From Lachnospiraceae bacterium (GTDB lineage: Bacteria > Bacillota > Clostridia > Lachnospirales > Lachnospiraceae): a stretch of DNA of 12,839 bases. The DNA lies in assembly GCA_017964745.1 (NCBI GenBank), contig JAGCRJ010000116.1:1-12839 (forward strand). The letters are read 5' to 3'. The position numbers were made by a program, and so were the translations under genes. The notes beneath the pieces are model-generated. The model saw only the letters and a list, made by a program, of their open reading frames with translations, searched no databases and had not been told where the DNA came from. Positions 1 through 7,893 of this stretch are shown in pieces (position 1 is the stretch's first letter; the number at the start of each line of letters is the position of its first letter).

Positions 1-2309
1 CTGCAAACGCTGCAAATACCGCACCCGCACAGGGTCAGGCAAATAAGCCTCAGGGACAGAGAGACAATGCGAAGGGAAGCCATTCCATCAGCATCAACGA
101 CAGACCCGGACAGCGTTCAAAAGGCGGATACCGTGGAGGAAACGGATATGGGCAGACTACGCAAAGCACGGAAAGAACCGACAGGCAAGGTGGCTATTAC
201 AGGCAGGCTCAGGGAGGGCGCCCGAACAATTTCCAGGGTGCGCAGAACGCTCCGAAGGGTGGTTTTGGTGGCGGAGCTCCTGGCAGGGGCTTTGCTGGTG
301 GCGCTGGAGGTCAGAGACCAAATGGAAGGCCGGGTGCCGGATTCGGAAACGGAAAAGGTGCTGGCGGAGGCAAGATCTTTACCTCAGACGGTCCTACGAG
401 CAATAAAGGGGGCCGCGACGCAAGGCGCAGGAACGAAGAAAGAAACGGAAAGCACAAGGACATAAATTATAACGAAGAGGAGCTTTCACGCAGCAAGAAG
501 GCAGGCCGCTTCATCAAGCCCGAGAAGAAGGTGGAAGAGGTAGTCGAGGAACAGATCAAGGTCATCACCCTTCCCGACTCCATCACCATCGGCGATCTCG
601 CTGCCAAGATGAAGATGAAGGCTTCCGATATCATCAAGAAGCTCTTCATGTCAGGTAAGGTCTGTACCGTTAACCAGGAGCTTTCATACGAGGATGCCGA
701 AAACATCGCAATGGAGTACGAGATCCTCTGTGAGCATGAGGTTAAGGTTAACGTCATCGAAGAACTACTCAAGGAGGATGAAGAAGATACCACCAAGATG
801 AAGGAGAGACCTCCCGTAGTCTGTGTTATGGGTCACGTCGATCACGGTAAGACTTCACTCCTCGATGCAATCAGAAAGACACATGTAACCTCGAGAGAGG
901 CGGGCGGAATCACCCAGGCCATCGGTGCATATACCGTTGACGTAAAGGGTAAGACCATTACCTTCCTCGATACTCCCGGTCACGAAGCATTCACCGCAAT
1001 GCGTATGCGTGGTGCGAACTCCACCGATATCGCAATACTTGTTGTTGCGGCTGACGACGGTGTAATGCCCCAGACCGTAGAGGCTATAAACCATGCAAAG
1101 GCAGCAGGCGTAGAGATCATCGTTGCGGTCAACAAGATCGATAAGCCCTCTGCAAATATCGACAGAGTTAAGCAGGAGCTCTCCGAGTATGAGCTCATTT
1201 CCGAGGATTGGGGCGGATCGACCGTATTTGCTCCCGTATCGGCTAAGACCGGAGAAGGACTCGACAACCTTCTCGACATGATCCTTCTTACCGCGGATGT
1301 CCTTGAACTCAAGGCGGATCCTGACAGAAAGGCAAGAGGTCTTGTCATCGAGGCTCAGCTTGATAAGGGAAGAGGTCCCGTTGCCACCATCCTTGTACAG
1401 AAGGGTACCCTTCACATCGGAGATTTCGTATCCGCAGGTGCCGCTCACGGTAAAGTGCGTGCGATGATCAACGATAAGGGTGAGAACGTCAAGACCTGCG
1501 GACCTTCGACTCCCGTAGAGATACTGGGCTTAAGCTCCGTACCCGAGGCAGGAGAGGTATTCCTTGCACACGAATCCGACAAGGAAGCCAAGTCCTATGC
1601 CGATACCTATACCGCAGAGAACAAGAAGCAGAAGCTTGCAGAGACCCAGGGAAGAATGAGTCTCGAGGATCTCTTCTCCAAGATCAAGGAGGAGAATCTC
1701 AAAGAGCTTGATATCATCATCAAGGCAGACGTACAGGGTTCCGTTGAGGCTCTCAAGGAATCCGTGCTCAAGCTTTCCAATGAGGAAGTTGTCGTTAAGG
1801 TCATCCACGGCGGCGTAGGTGCGATCAACGAATCGGATGTCAACCTTGCGGGTGCATCCAACGCGATCATCATCGGTTTCAACGTCAAGCCCGATACCCA
1901 GGCAGAGAGCAAGGCGGAAGCCGAGAACGTCGATGTCAGATGCTATGACGTCATCTATAAGGCGATCGAAGATATCGAGCGTGCGATGAAGGGAATGCTC
2001 GATCCCGTATTCGAAGAGAAGATCATCGGACATGCGGAGATCAGACAGATCTTCAAGGCATCCGCTATCGGAAACATCGCAGGTTCCTATGTACTCGACG
2101 GACATATGCAGAGAGGCTGCAAGGTCCGTATCAGGAGAGGCGAGGAGCAGATCTACGAAGGCGAGCTTTCTTCGCTCAAGAGATTCAAGGACGATGTCAA
2201 GGAGGTCAAGGAAGGATTCGAATGCGGACTTGTATTCGATAAGTTCGATTCTATCCAGGAGCTTGATCAGGTTGAAGCATACATTATGGTTGAGGTTCCC
2301 AGAACGTGA
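1..2309 (+). CDS. infB: Translation initiation factor IF-2 (5' truncated by window edge)
   Basis: IF-2 is the cytoplasmic GTPase that places initiator tRNA on the 30S subunit and promotes subunit joining. The frame is open from the left edge (first full codon at 3), so the true start lies upstream; the GTG at 531 is internal. Counting from position 3, residues 1 to about 135 are a low-complexity Gly/Gln/Asn/Arg-rich linker, followed by a charged stretch. An IF2N domain covers about 185-241. The G domain has GHVDHGKT (277-284), switch I GGIT (Thr about 304), DTPGH (323-327), NKID (377-380) and SAK (413-415). Domain II and the C-terminal domains follow, ending in the conserved GHAEIRQIF and EAYIMVEVPRT regions. 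The TGA overlaps the rbfA start by 4 bases, which suggests translational coupling. I see no missing motif in the visible part. Confidence 0.98.
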   Translation, partial: ANAANTAPAQGQANKPQGQRDNAKGSHSISINDRPGQRSKGGYRGGNGYGQTTQSTERTDRQGGYYRQAQGGRPNNFQGAQNAPKGGFGGGAPGRGFAGGAGGQRPNGRPGAGFGNGKGAGGGKIFTSDGPTSNKGGRDARRRNEERNGKHKDINYNEEELSRSKKAGRFIKPEKKVEEVVEEQIKVITLPDSITIGDLAAKMKMKASDIIKKLFMSGKVCTVNQELSYEDAENIAMEYEILCEHEVKVNVIEELLKEDEEDTTKMKERPPVVCVMGHVDHGKTSLLDAIRKTHVTSREAGGITQAIGAYTVDVKGKTITFLDTPGHEAFTAMRMRGANSTDIAILVVAADDGVMPQTVEAINHAKAAGVEIIVAVNKIDKPSANIDRVKQELSEYELISEDWGGSTVFAPVSAKTGEGLDNLLDMILLTADVLELKADPDRKARGLVIEAQLDKGRGPVATILVQKGTLHIGDFVSAGAAHGKVRAMINDKGENVKTCGPSTPVEILGLSSVPEAGEVFLAHESDKEAKSYADTYTAENKKQKLAETQGRMSLEDLFSKIKEENLKELDIIIKADVQGSVEALKESVLKLSNEEVVVKVIHGGVGAINESDVNLAGASNAIIIGFNVKPDTQAESKAEAENVDVRCYDVIYKAIEDIERAMKGMLDPVFEEKIIGHAEIRQIFKASAIGNIAGSYVLDGHMQRGCKVRIRRGEEQIYEGELSSLKRFKDDVKEVKEGFECGLVFDKFDSIQELDQVEAYIMVEVPRT

Positions 2310-2692
2310 GAAAAAACAGTATCAAAAATATAAGACTTAACTCAGAGGTTCAAAAGGAACTTTCTTCGATCATCCGTGATGTCAAGGATCCCAGGGTCAG
2401 TCCCTGGACCGGCATCATCGAGGTTTATGTCGCTCCCGATCTTAAGACATGCAAGGTCTGGATATCGGTTCTCGGTTCCGAAGAGGACAGGGACAATACG
2501 ATAAAGGGCCTTCAGTCCGCGGCGGGATACATCAGACATGAGCTTGCGGTCAGGATGAATCTGAGAAATACTCCCGAGCTTACGTTCATCTCCGATACGA
2601 CCACCGAATACGGCGTCGATATGATCCATAAGATCGACGAGGTCATCGCCGATGACGAAGCAAGGCATGTGGACTCGGAAGAGGACACGTAA
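2306..2692 (+). CDS. rbfA: 30S ribosome-binding factor RbfA
   Basis: RbfA is a small KH-like protein that binds the 30S subunit and helps mature the 5' end of 16S rRNA. The 128-residue length is normal for the family. Recognisable segments are the N-terminal helix with a basic face (IRLNSEVQKELSSIIRDVKD), the RVSPWTGIIEVYVAPDL strand region, and a C-terminal RMNLRNTPELTFISD segment followed by an acidic tail. The start is GTG at 2306, inside the infB stop as GTGA. A GAGG at 2292-2295 is the likely ribosome binding site, 10 bases upstream, and lies within infB codons. The order infB-rbfA is almost universal in bacteria and supports the call. Confidence 0.96.
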   Translation: MRKNSIKNIRLNSEVQKELSSIIRDVKDPRVSPWTGIIEVYVAPDLKTCKVWISVLGSEEDRDNTIKGLQSAAGYIRHELAVRMNLRNTPELTFISDTTTEYGVDMIHKIDEVIADDEARHVDSEEDT

Positions 2693-2711
2693 AGATTAAG
2701 AGGTAGTTTTA

Positions 2712-3695
2712 ATGCTCGATATTATCAGGGAATGTGAGGATGCGAAAAGGATCGGCATCAGCGGTCATATAAGACCGGACGGTGATGCCATATCATCCTG
2801 TCTTGCGCTCAGAAAATATCTTCTGAATGCGTTTCCGGACAAGGAGATAATTGTCAATCTCGAAAATCCCATTCCTACAATTTTCAACGATGAAGCGGGT
2901 TATGATGAGATAAAGAGGGAATTCCCCGATGACGTTACTTATGACGTTTATTTCTCTCTCGATTGTAACCGCGACAGACTCGGCGGAACCGGAAAGTATT
3001 TTGACGGCGCCGCAAAGCGCATCAACATCGATCATCACGAAAGCAACAAGAACGGTGTCGGAGACCTCAATGTGGTCGATCCCGATATCAGCTCCACATG
3101 TGAGCTTCTCTATACGCTTTTTGACAAGAAGTACATCGATGCCGATGTCGCGAGATGTATCTATACCGGAATGGTGACAGATACCGGTGTCTTCCAGTAT
3201 TCAAGCACTACGCCCGAAACAATGAGACGCGCGGCGGAGCTTATGGAGTACGGCTTTGACCATACTTCCCTTATACAGAGAGTTTTCTACGAGAGAACCT
3301 ATCTCCAGTCCCAGATACTCGGAAGGTGTCTGATGGAGAGCGTAAGGTTCATGGGCGGAAGATGTGTTGTCAGCTGGCTCGATCTTAAGACCCAGGAATT
3401 CTACGGTGTCGTCAGCAAGGATTTTGAAGGCATTGTTTCCCAGCTCCGCAACATCAGGGATGTTGATGTCTCTATTTTCATGTATGAGATAGCGGGACAG
3501 GAATTCAAGGTTTCGATGAGATCTTCGGAGAAGGTCAATGTGGCCAAGATCGCTGAGCGCTTCGGAGGCGGAGGACACGCCAGGGCTGCGGGATGCAATA
3601 TGACCGGCAATGTATATGATTGTGTGAACAATCTCTCCAAATATATTGAAAGACAGCTTGATAATCTTCCGGAGGAAGAAGAGGCGCATGTCTGA
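2712..3695 (+). CDS. nrnA: DHH/DHHA1 phosphoesterase, NrnA-type oligoribonuclease/pAp phosphatase
   Basis: NrnA-type enzymes degrade very short RNA oligonucleotides and dephosphorylate 3'-phosphoadenosine-5'-phosphate in the cytoplasm, using metal ions. The 327-residue protein has the full architecture. The DHH domain has SGHIRPDGDA (17-26, metal ligands H19, D23, D25), D84 in SLDCNRDRLGG, the signature DHH at 107-109, and VTDTG with D157. The C-terminal DHHA1 domain has GGGGHARAAG (285-294), the substrate-binding glycine loop. The ATG at 2712 is preceded by AAGAGGTAG at about 2698-2706. The gene sits 19 bases after rbfA and overlaps truB by 8 bases, the standard position in Firmicutes between rbfA and truB. 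Substrate preference cannot be read from sequence, so the NrnA name rests on family and context. Confidence 0.93.
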   Translation: MLDIIRECEDAKRIGISGHIRPDGDAISSCLALRKYLLNAFPDKEIIVNLENPIPTIFNDEAGYDEIKREFPDDVTYDVYFSLDCNRDRLGGTGKYFDGAAKRINIDHHESNKNGVGDLNVVDPDISSTCELLYTLFDKKYIDADVARCIYTGMVTDTGVFQYSSTTPETMRRAAELMEYGFDHTSLIQRVFYERTYLQSQILGRCLMESVRFMGGRCVVSWLDLKTQEFYGVVSKDFEGIVSQLRNIRDVDVSIFMYEIAGQEFKVSMRSSEKVNVAKIAERFGGGGHARAAGCNMTGNVYDCVNNLSKYIERQLDNLPEEEEAHV

Positions 3696-4611
3696 TCCCG
3701 TAAATAACGGAATACTTAATATTTCAAAGGAGGCGGGATACACCTCCTTTGATGTTGTAGCGGTTGTAAGGGGAATCTATCACCAGAAGAAGGTCGGTCA
3801 TACCGGAACGCTCGACCCCATGGCAACGGGAGTTCTTCCCGTGGCACTCGGTAAAGGCACCAAGGTATGCGGGATGATAACCGACTGGGACAAGGAATAT
3901 ATAGCGGAGCTCCTTCTCGGACGGGTAACGGATACGCTTGACGTAACAGGAACCACGGAAGGCGGAGATCCCGGAAAAGCCATGGAGCTTTCCCGTGACC
4001 TGATCGAAAAAGCGGTCATGGGATATCTCGGAGACATAGACCAGATCCCTCCAATGTATTCGGCTCTTAAATCGAACGGACAGAGACTTTACGATATAGC
4101 AAGAAGCGGAAAGACCGTGGAAAGAAAACCCAGAAGGGTCAGCATCAAAAGGATCGAGATACTATCCATAGAGCTTCCGGTGGTCAGGTTCAAGGTTCTC
4201 TGCTCGAAAGGAACATACATAAGATCTCTCTGCGACGATATCGGAAGAGACCTCGGATGCGGCGGATGCATGCAGTCGCTTGTAAGAAGCTGTGTGGGAC
4301 CCTTTGACCTTGAGTCCGCTCATTCGCTTGACGAGCTGAGAAAGCTTGCGGACGAAGGCAGAAGGGATGAGCTTATATCACTGATACGTCCCGTCGATAC
4401 GGTATTCGGAGAGTATCCGGAGATAACCGTGACCGTGGAGGCGGACAGGCTTCTTCTGAACGGAAACAAGCTCACAAAAGATGATATGGTTTCCTTTGCG
4501 GGAACGGATGAAAAGCAGATGTTCAGGGTATACCACCCGGACGGGGAATTTGCCGCTGTTTACGAATATGACCCTTTGTCCGGAGTATTTGCACCCTATA
4601 AGATGTTTTGA
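3688..4611 (+). CDS. truB: tRNA pseudouridine(55) synthase TruB
   Basis: TruB isomerises U55 to pseudouridine in the T-loop of tRNAs. The start chosen is ATG 3688 (307 residues), which matches the family N-terminus (NGILNISKEAGYTSFDVV). The frame is open to a TTG at 3646, but that would add 14 residues lying inside nrnA. A GGAGG at 3671-3675 and a purine-rich AGAAGAGG closer in can serve as ribosome binding site. Visible motifs are GHTGTLDPMATGVLP (38-52) with the catalytic aspartate D43, DQIPPMYSALKSNGQRLYDIAR (118-139), and CSKGTYIRSL (about 172-181). The C-terminal region is PUA-like. The gene overlaps the end of nrnA and stops 6 bases before ribF in the same frame. Confidence 0.96.
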   Translation: MSDPVNNGILNISKEAGYTSFDVVAVVRGIYHQKKVGHTGTLDPMATGVLPVALGKGTKVCGMITDWDKEYIAELLLGRVTDTLDVTGTTEGGDPGKAMELSRDLIEKAVMGYLGDIDQIPPMYSALKSNGQRLYDIARSGKTVERKPRRVSIKRIEILSIELPVVRFKVLCSKGTYIRSLCDDIGRDLGCGGCMQSLVRSCVGPFDLESAHSLDELRKLADEGRRDELISLIRPVDTVFGEYPEITVTVEADRLLLNGNKLTKDDMVSFAGTDEKQMFRVYHPDGEFAAVYEYDPLSGVFAPYKMF

Positions 4612-4617
4612 CAATAT

Positions 4618-5544
4618 ATGGAAATAATATCCGATACAAAAGATTTTTATATCAGTTCGCCTACGGCAGTTGCCATAGGTAAATTCGACGGTGTGCACAT
4701 CGGTCACCAGAAGCTTCTTCTGGAGATAACCGGGGCGCGCGAGGAGAATAGCGGCGAAGATCTTAAATCCTGCGTGTTTACCTTCGATCCCGCACCCGGT
4801 GTCTTTTTCGGAAAAGAAAAAAGTCTTCTTACAACGAGAAAAGAAAAGAGGATCCTTTTCGAAAGAAAGGGAATAGATATACTGATCGAATTTCCTTTTG
4901 ATAAGGATACTGCGGATACGGAGCCTGTACCGTTCCTCGAGGAGCTTATCTCCGGCAGGATCGGCGCGAGAGTCATCGCCGCGGGACGGGATGTTTCATT
5001 CGGAAAAAAGGGAGCGGGCAATGCGGACGTTCTCAAAAAGTACGGTGAAGAAAATGACATCGCTGTCAGAGTTATAGACAAGATAACAATAGAGCTTGAT
5101 AGGGAATACGAAGTCAGCTCCACTATCGTAAGGCAGATGATATCCGAAGCGAGGATGGAGGATGCCGAGAAGCTTCTCGGGATACCCTATTTCATTTACG
5201 GGAACATTGTCCACGGTAACCATATGGGTAAGACTCTCGGATTCCCCACGATCAATATTCTTCCGGACGAAGACAAGCTCCTTCCTCCGAACGGTGTATA
5301 TACTTCGGATGTGTATATAGACGGCAGGAAATACCACGGTCTTACCAATATAGGATGCAAGCCCACGATATCCGACCATGAGGTGAAGGGCGTCGAGACA
5401 TACCTTTACGATTTCGACGGAGATGTCTACGGCCGTGATGCGGAGGTTTATCTGAAGCATTTCTGCAGACCCGAGAGCAGGTTCGATTCGCTTGATGCCC
5501 TGAAGGAGAGACTTGCCGCGGATATAGAAGCTTACAGACCCTGA
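4618..5544 (+). CDS. ribF: Bifunctional riboflavin kinase / FAD synthetase
   Basis: RibF phosphorylates riboflavin to FMN and adenylates FMN to FAD. The 308 residues match the family length. The N-terminal adenylyltransferase domain has GKFDGVHIGH (21-30), FTFDPAP (54-60, where many relatives have FDPHP), AGRDVSFGKKGAGN (122-135) and SSTIVRQMI (167-175). The C-terminal kinase domain has GNIVHGNHMGKTLGFPTINI (195-214), GVY (226-228), NIGCKPTI (244-251) and the metal/catalytic region around E260. ATG 4618 is the first possible start after the in-frame truB stop. No good Shine-Dalgarno sequence precedes it, so translation probably depends on ribosomes finishing truB. The truB-ribF pair is a classic arrangement. 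Confidence 0.96.
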   Translation: MEIISDTKDFYISSPTAVAIGKFDGVHIGHQKLLLEITGAREENSGEDLKSCVFTFDPAPGVFFGKEKSLLTTRKEKRILFERKGIDILIEFPFDKDTADTEPVPFLEELISGRIGARVIAAGRDVSFGKKGAGNADVLKKYGEENDIAVRVIDKITIELDREYEVSSTIVRQMISEARMEDAEKLLGIPYFIYGNIVHGNHMGKTLGFPTINILPDEDKLLPPNGVYTSDVYIDGRKYHGLTNIGCKPTISDHEVKGVETYLYDFDGDVYGRDAEVYLKHFCRPESRFDSLDALKERLAADIEAYRP

Positions 5545-5574
5545 TCCGTACATACATGATTACAGATAATGTTT

Positions 5575-5587
5575 GGGGCAAAGCCCC
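5575..5587 (+). terminator. Short GC hairpin after ribF, possible weak terminator
   Basis: GGGGC (5575-5579), loop AAA, GCCCC (5583-5587) forms a perfect 5-bp hairpin 30 bases after the ribF stop. A T-rich but interrupted GTTTATAAA follows. The stem is short and the T tract poor, so it may only attenuate read-through into the transporter genes. Confidence 0.35.
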
Positions 5588-5596
5588 GTTTATAAA

Positions 5597-5610
5597 TGCC
5601 TGAAAAGGCA
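5597..5610 (+). promoter_or_regulatory. GAAA-tetraloop hairpin abutting the receptor-gene ribosome binding site
   Basis: TGCCT (5597-5601), GAAA loop, AGGCA (5606-5610) forms a 5-bp stem with a stable GNRA-type loop. It ends exactly where the GGGAGGA ribosome binding site (5611-5617) begins. It could stabilise the mRNA end or tune initiation. There is no evidence of a ligand. Confidence 0.3.
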
Positions 5611-5622
5611 GGGAGGATTTTT

Positions 5623-6372
5623 ATGAAAAAACTTATTACACTGATCACTTGTGCCGCTATGATAATGTGTCTTGCCGGATGCGGAAAAACCGCAAGCGGA
5701 ACAGCTCAGGCAGGTGTACTTGTCATGGCTACCAATGCCGAGTTCCCTCCTTATGAGTATCATGAGGGAAGCGCGATCGTAGGTATCGATGCCGAGATCG
5801 CAGCGGCTATCGCAGAGAAGATGGGATGCGAGCTTCAGATCGAGGATATCGCATTCGATGCCATCATTCCCGAGGTTACCTCAGGAAAGGCTGACATGGG
5901 TATGGCCGGAATGACCGTTACCGAAGAGAGAATGGAGAATGTTGATTTCTCAACCACTTATGCCATCGCTCGTCAGGTCGTTATCGTAGCTGAAGGTTCA
6001 GGCATCACTTCACTTGCGGATCTCGAAGGCAAGACCATCGGCGTTCAGCAGGGAACCACCGGCGACATTTATGCATCCGAAGAGTTCGGCGACGATCACA
6101 TCGAGCGCTACGCAAAGGGAATGGAGGCCGTACAGGCTCTTTCACAGGGCAAGATCGATGCGGTCATCATCGACAACGAGCCCGCCAAGGTTTTCATCAC
6201 CGAGAATGAAGGTCTCATCATCCTTGACGAAGCATATGCCGATGAGGAATATGCGATCGCGGTAAAGAAGGGCAACACCGTTTTGCTCGATCAGATCAAC
6301 AAGGCACTCGAGGAACTCAAGGCAGACGGAACTCTTGATGCTATCGTAGCTAAGTACATTTCAGCCGAGTAA
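5623..6372 (+). CDS. Amino-acid ABC transporter substrate-binding lipoprotein
   Basis: This is the extracytoplasmic receptor of a polar amino-acid importer (HisJ/GlnH/ArtJ-like SBP family 3), lipid-anchored to the outer face of the membrane. The 249-residue protein starts at ATG 5623, 5 bases after GGGAGGA (5611-5617); an in-frame ATG at 5596 lacks a site and would disrupt the signal peptide. A type II signal peptide runs KK-hydrophobic-LAGC, with lipidated C20. The mature part opens with ATNAEFPPYEY and contains the family hallmarks TVTEERMENVDFS and QQGTTGDIY. R103 and D184 (IIDNEPA) match the residues that hold the ligand alpha-carboxylate and alpha-amino groups in HisJ-type receptors. The side-chain specificity cannot be assigned. 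The permease follows after 1 base. Confidence 0.93.
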   Translation: MKKLITLITCAAMIMCLAGCGKTASGTAQAGVLVMATNAEFPPYEYHEGSAIVGIDAEIAAAIAEKMGCELQIEDIAFDAIIPEVTSGKADMGMAGMTVTEERMENVDFSTTYAIARQVVIVAEGSGITSLADLEGKTIGVQQGTTGDIYASEEFGDDHIERYAKGMEAVQALSQGKIDAVIIDNEPAKVFITENEGLIILDEAYADEEYAIAVKKGNTVLLDQINKALEELKADGTLDAIVAKYISAE

Positions 6373-6373
6373 T

Positions 6374-7066
6374 ATGTGGGAAGATTTTAAATCACAATTT
6401 ATACTGAACTTTGTTGACGACGGCCGTTGGCATTATCTTGCAAACGGCCTGCTCGTCACTTTGAAGCTGACATTTTTTTCGGTGCTCCTGGGACTTGTCC
6501 TTGGTTTTTGCATCGCAATGATCAGAAATATCCACGACAACACGGGAAAACTCAAGATTCCAAATTTCCTGTGCAATCTCTATCTGACGGTCATCCGCGG
6601 AACACCCGTTGTAGTTCAGCTGATGATCATCTATTTCGTCATATTCGGAAGCGTAAGGATAGACAAGGTGCTTACCGCCATACTTGCATTCGGTATCAAT
6701 TCCGGTGCATACCAGGCGGAGATATTCAGATCCGGTATCCAGTCCATTCCCAAGGGACAGATGGAAGCCGGAAGGTCTCTCGGCTTTTCATATCTTGAGA
6801 CTATGACGCGCATCATCATGCCTCAGGCTGTTAAGAATGTTGTTCCCACACTCCTGAATGAGGTCATTACCCTTCTTAAGGAAACCTCCATTGCGGGATA
6901 CATCGCACTCGAGGATCTGACCAAGGGCGGAGATATCATAAGGAGCCGAACCTATTCGGCATTCATGCCCCTGATAGCGGTTGCGCTCATCTATCTTGTC
7001 ATGGTGCGTCTGCTTGAATTTGCCGCGAAGAAAGTGGAAAGGAGGCTTAAGAAGAATGAAAAATGA
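6374..7066 (+). CDS. Amino-acid ABC transporter permease (HisM/GlnP-type)
   Basis: This membrane-spanning subunit forms the translocation path, probably as a homodimer because only one permease gene is present. The 230 residues contain about five hydrophobic segments: 22-50, 70-93, 97-112, roughly 155-175 and 198-215. The family signature TVIRGTPVVVQLMIIYF (72-88) is intact. The EAA loop, EAGRSLGFSYLETMTRIIMP (131-150), is the cytoplasmic coupling helix that docks on the ATPase. ATG 6374 follows the receptor stop by one base and has no strong ribosome binding site, implying coupling to the upstream gene. The 3' end overlaps the ATPase gene by 11 bases. Confidence 0.93.
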   Translation: MWEDFKSQFILNFVDDGRWHYLANGLLVTLKLTFFSVLLGLVLGFCIAMIRNIHDNTGKLKIPNFLCNLYLTVIRGTPVVVQLMIIYFVIFGSVRIDKVLTAILAFGINSGAYQAEIFRSGIQSIPKGQMEAGRSLGFSYLETMTRIIMPQAVKNVVPTLLNEVITLLKETSIAGYIALEDLTKGGDIIRSRTYSAFMPLIAVALIYLVMVRLLEFAAKKVERRLKKNEK

Positions 7067-7805
7067 TTATTCGCAGAGCCCCCTTATAAGCGTAAGAGAT
7101 CTTCAGAAATCCTTCGGTGACCACAAGGTACTTAACGGTATCACGGTGGATATCGCAAAGGGAGATGTCGTATGTGTCATCGGCCCTTCGGGCTCGGGAA
7201 AGTCGACCTTCCTAAGGTGTCTCAACAGGCTCGATGAGCCCACGGGCGGAGAGATAATATTCGACGGCGTCAATATCTGCGATCCTTCCACCGATATAGA
7301 CCTTCACCGCCAGAAGATGGGAATGGTGTTCCAGCAGTTCAACCTCTTCCCTCATATGAACATACTCAGGAACCTGACCATAGCTCCCATGGCTCTTCAG
7401 AAGAAGAGTAAGGAAGAAGCGGAAGGCTATGCGATGGAGCTTCTTGAAAGAGTCGGACTCGCAAACAGGGCCAAGGATTACCCTCTGCAGCTTTCCGGCG
7501 GACAGCAGCAGCGTATCGCCATAGTAAGGGCGCTCTGCATGAAGCCCGAGGTCATGCTCTTTGACGAACCCACATCCGCACTCGATCCCGAGATGGTAGG
7601 AGAGGTTCTCGAGGTTATGAAGGAACTTGCATCCGAGCATATGACGATGGTCGTCGTAACCCACGAGATGGGATTTGCCAGGGAGGTCGCAAGCCGCGTC
7701 ATGTTCCTTGACGGAGGCGATTTCCTCGAGGAGAACGCACCTGAGGAATTCTTCTCGAATCCCCAAAACGACAGACTCAGGGATTTCCTGAGCAAGGTGC
7801 TGTAA
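7056..7805 (+). CDS. Amino-acid ABC transporter ATP-binding protein (GlnQ/HisP-type)
   Basis: This is the cytoplasmic ATPase that powers the importer. The start is ATG 7056 (249 residues), 10 bases after GGAGG (7041-7045). The frame is open further upstream within the permease gene, but those codons do not look like the family. All motifs are intact: Walker A GPSGSGKST (43-51), Q-loop VFQQFNLFPH (91-100), signature LSGGQQQR (146-153), Walker B VMLFDEPTSALDPE (166-179), and H-loop TH at 202-203 followed by EMGFAREV. The short accessory C-terminus (DFLEENAPEEFFSNP) is typical of polar amino-acid importers. It shares a transcript with the receptor and permease. No terminator is evident after it. 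Confidence 0.95.
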   Translation: MKNDYSQSPLISVRDLQKSFGDHKVLNGITVDIAKGDVVCVIGPSGSGKSTFLRCLNRLDEPTGGEIIFDGVNICDPSTDIDLHRQKMGMVFQQFNLFPHMNILRNLTIAPMALQKKSKEEAEGYAMELLERVGLANRAKDYPLQLSGGQQQRIAIVRALCMKPEVMLFDEPTSALDPEMVGEVLEVMKELASEHMTMVVVTHEMGFAREVASRVMFLDGGDFLEENAPEEFFSNPQNDRLRDFLSKVL

Positions 7806-7856
7806 ACAGGGCCTTCCGTGCAGACTGTCCGGACACTTTACAACTTAAAATTTCCC

Positions 7857-7885
7857 TTGTTTTTTAAGGAAAATGATGGTATTAT
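7857..7885 (+). promoter_or_regulatory. Sigma-A type promoter for rpsO (extended -10)
   Basis: TTGTTT (-35, 7857-7862), a 17-base spacer, then TATTAT (-10, 7880-7885), with TGG at 7877-7879 giving an extended -10. Transcription would begin near 7891-7893 and leave a leader of about 100 bases. It suggests rpsO-pnp has its own transcript in addition to any read-through from upstream. Confidence 0.7.
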
Positions 7886-7893
7886 GTGTTTTG

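Noticed and set aside
67..465. A 132-codon open frame within the infB linker region
   Set aside because: It overlaps the infB reading frame, which is open throughout. It begins without a good ribosome binding site, and its Arg/Glu/Gly-rich composition reflects the low-complexity infB DNA read in another frame.
531..533. GTG as the start of infB
   Set aside because: The frame stays open upstream to the window edge and encodes an IF-2-like linker, so this codon is internal. An internal IF-2 isoform start cannot be excluded, but no convincing ribosome binding site precedes it.
855..1448. Long antisense open frame across infB
   Set aside because: It lies entirely opposite the conserved G domain and domain II, has no recognisable motifs, and is explained by codon bias of the real gene.
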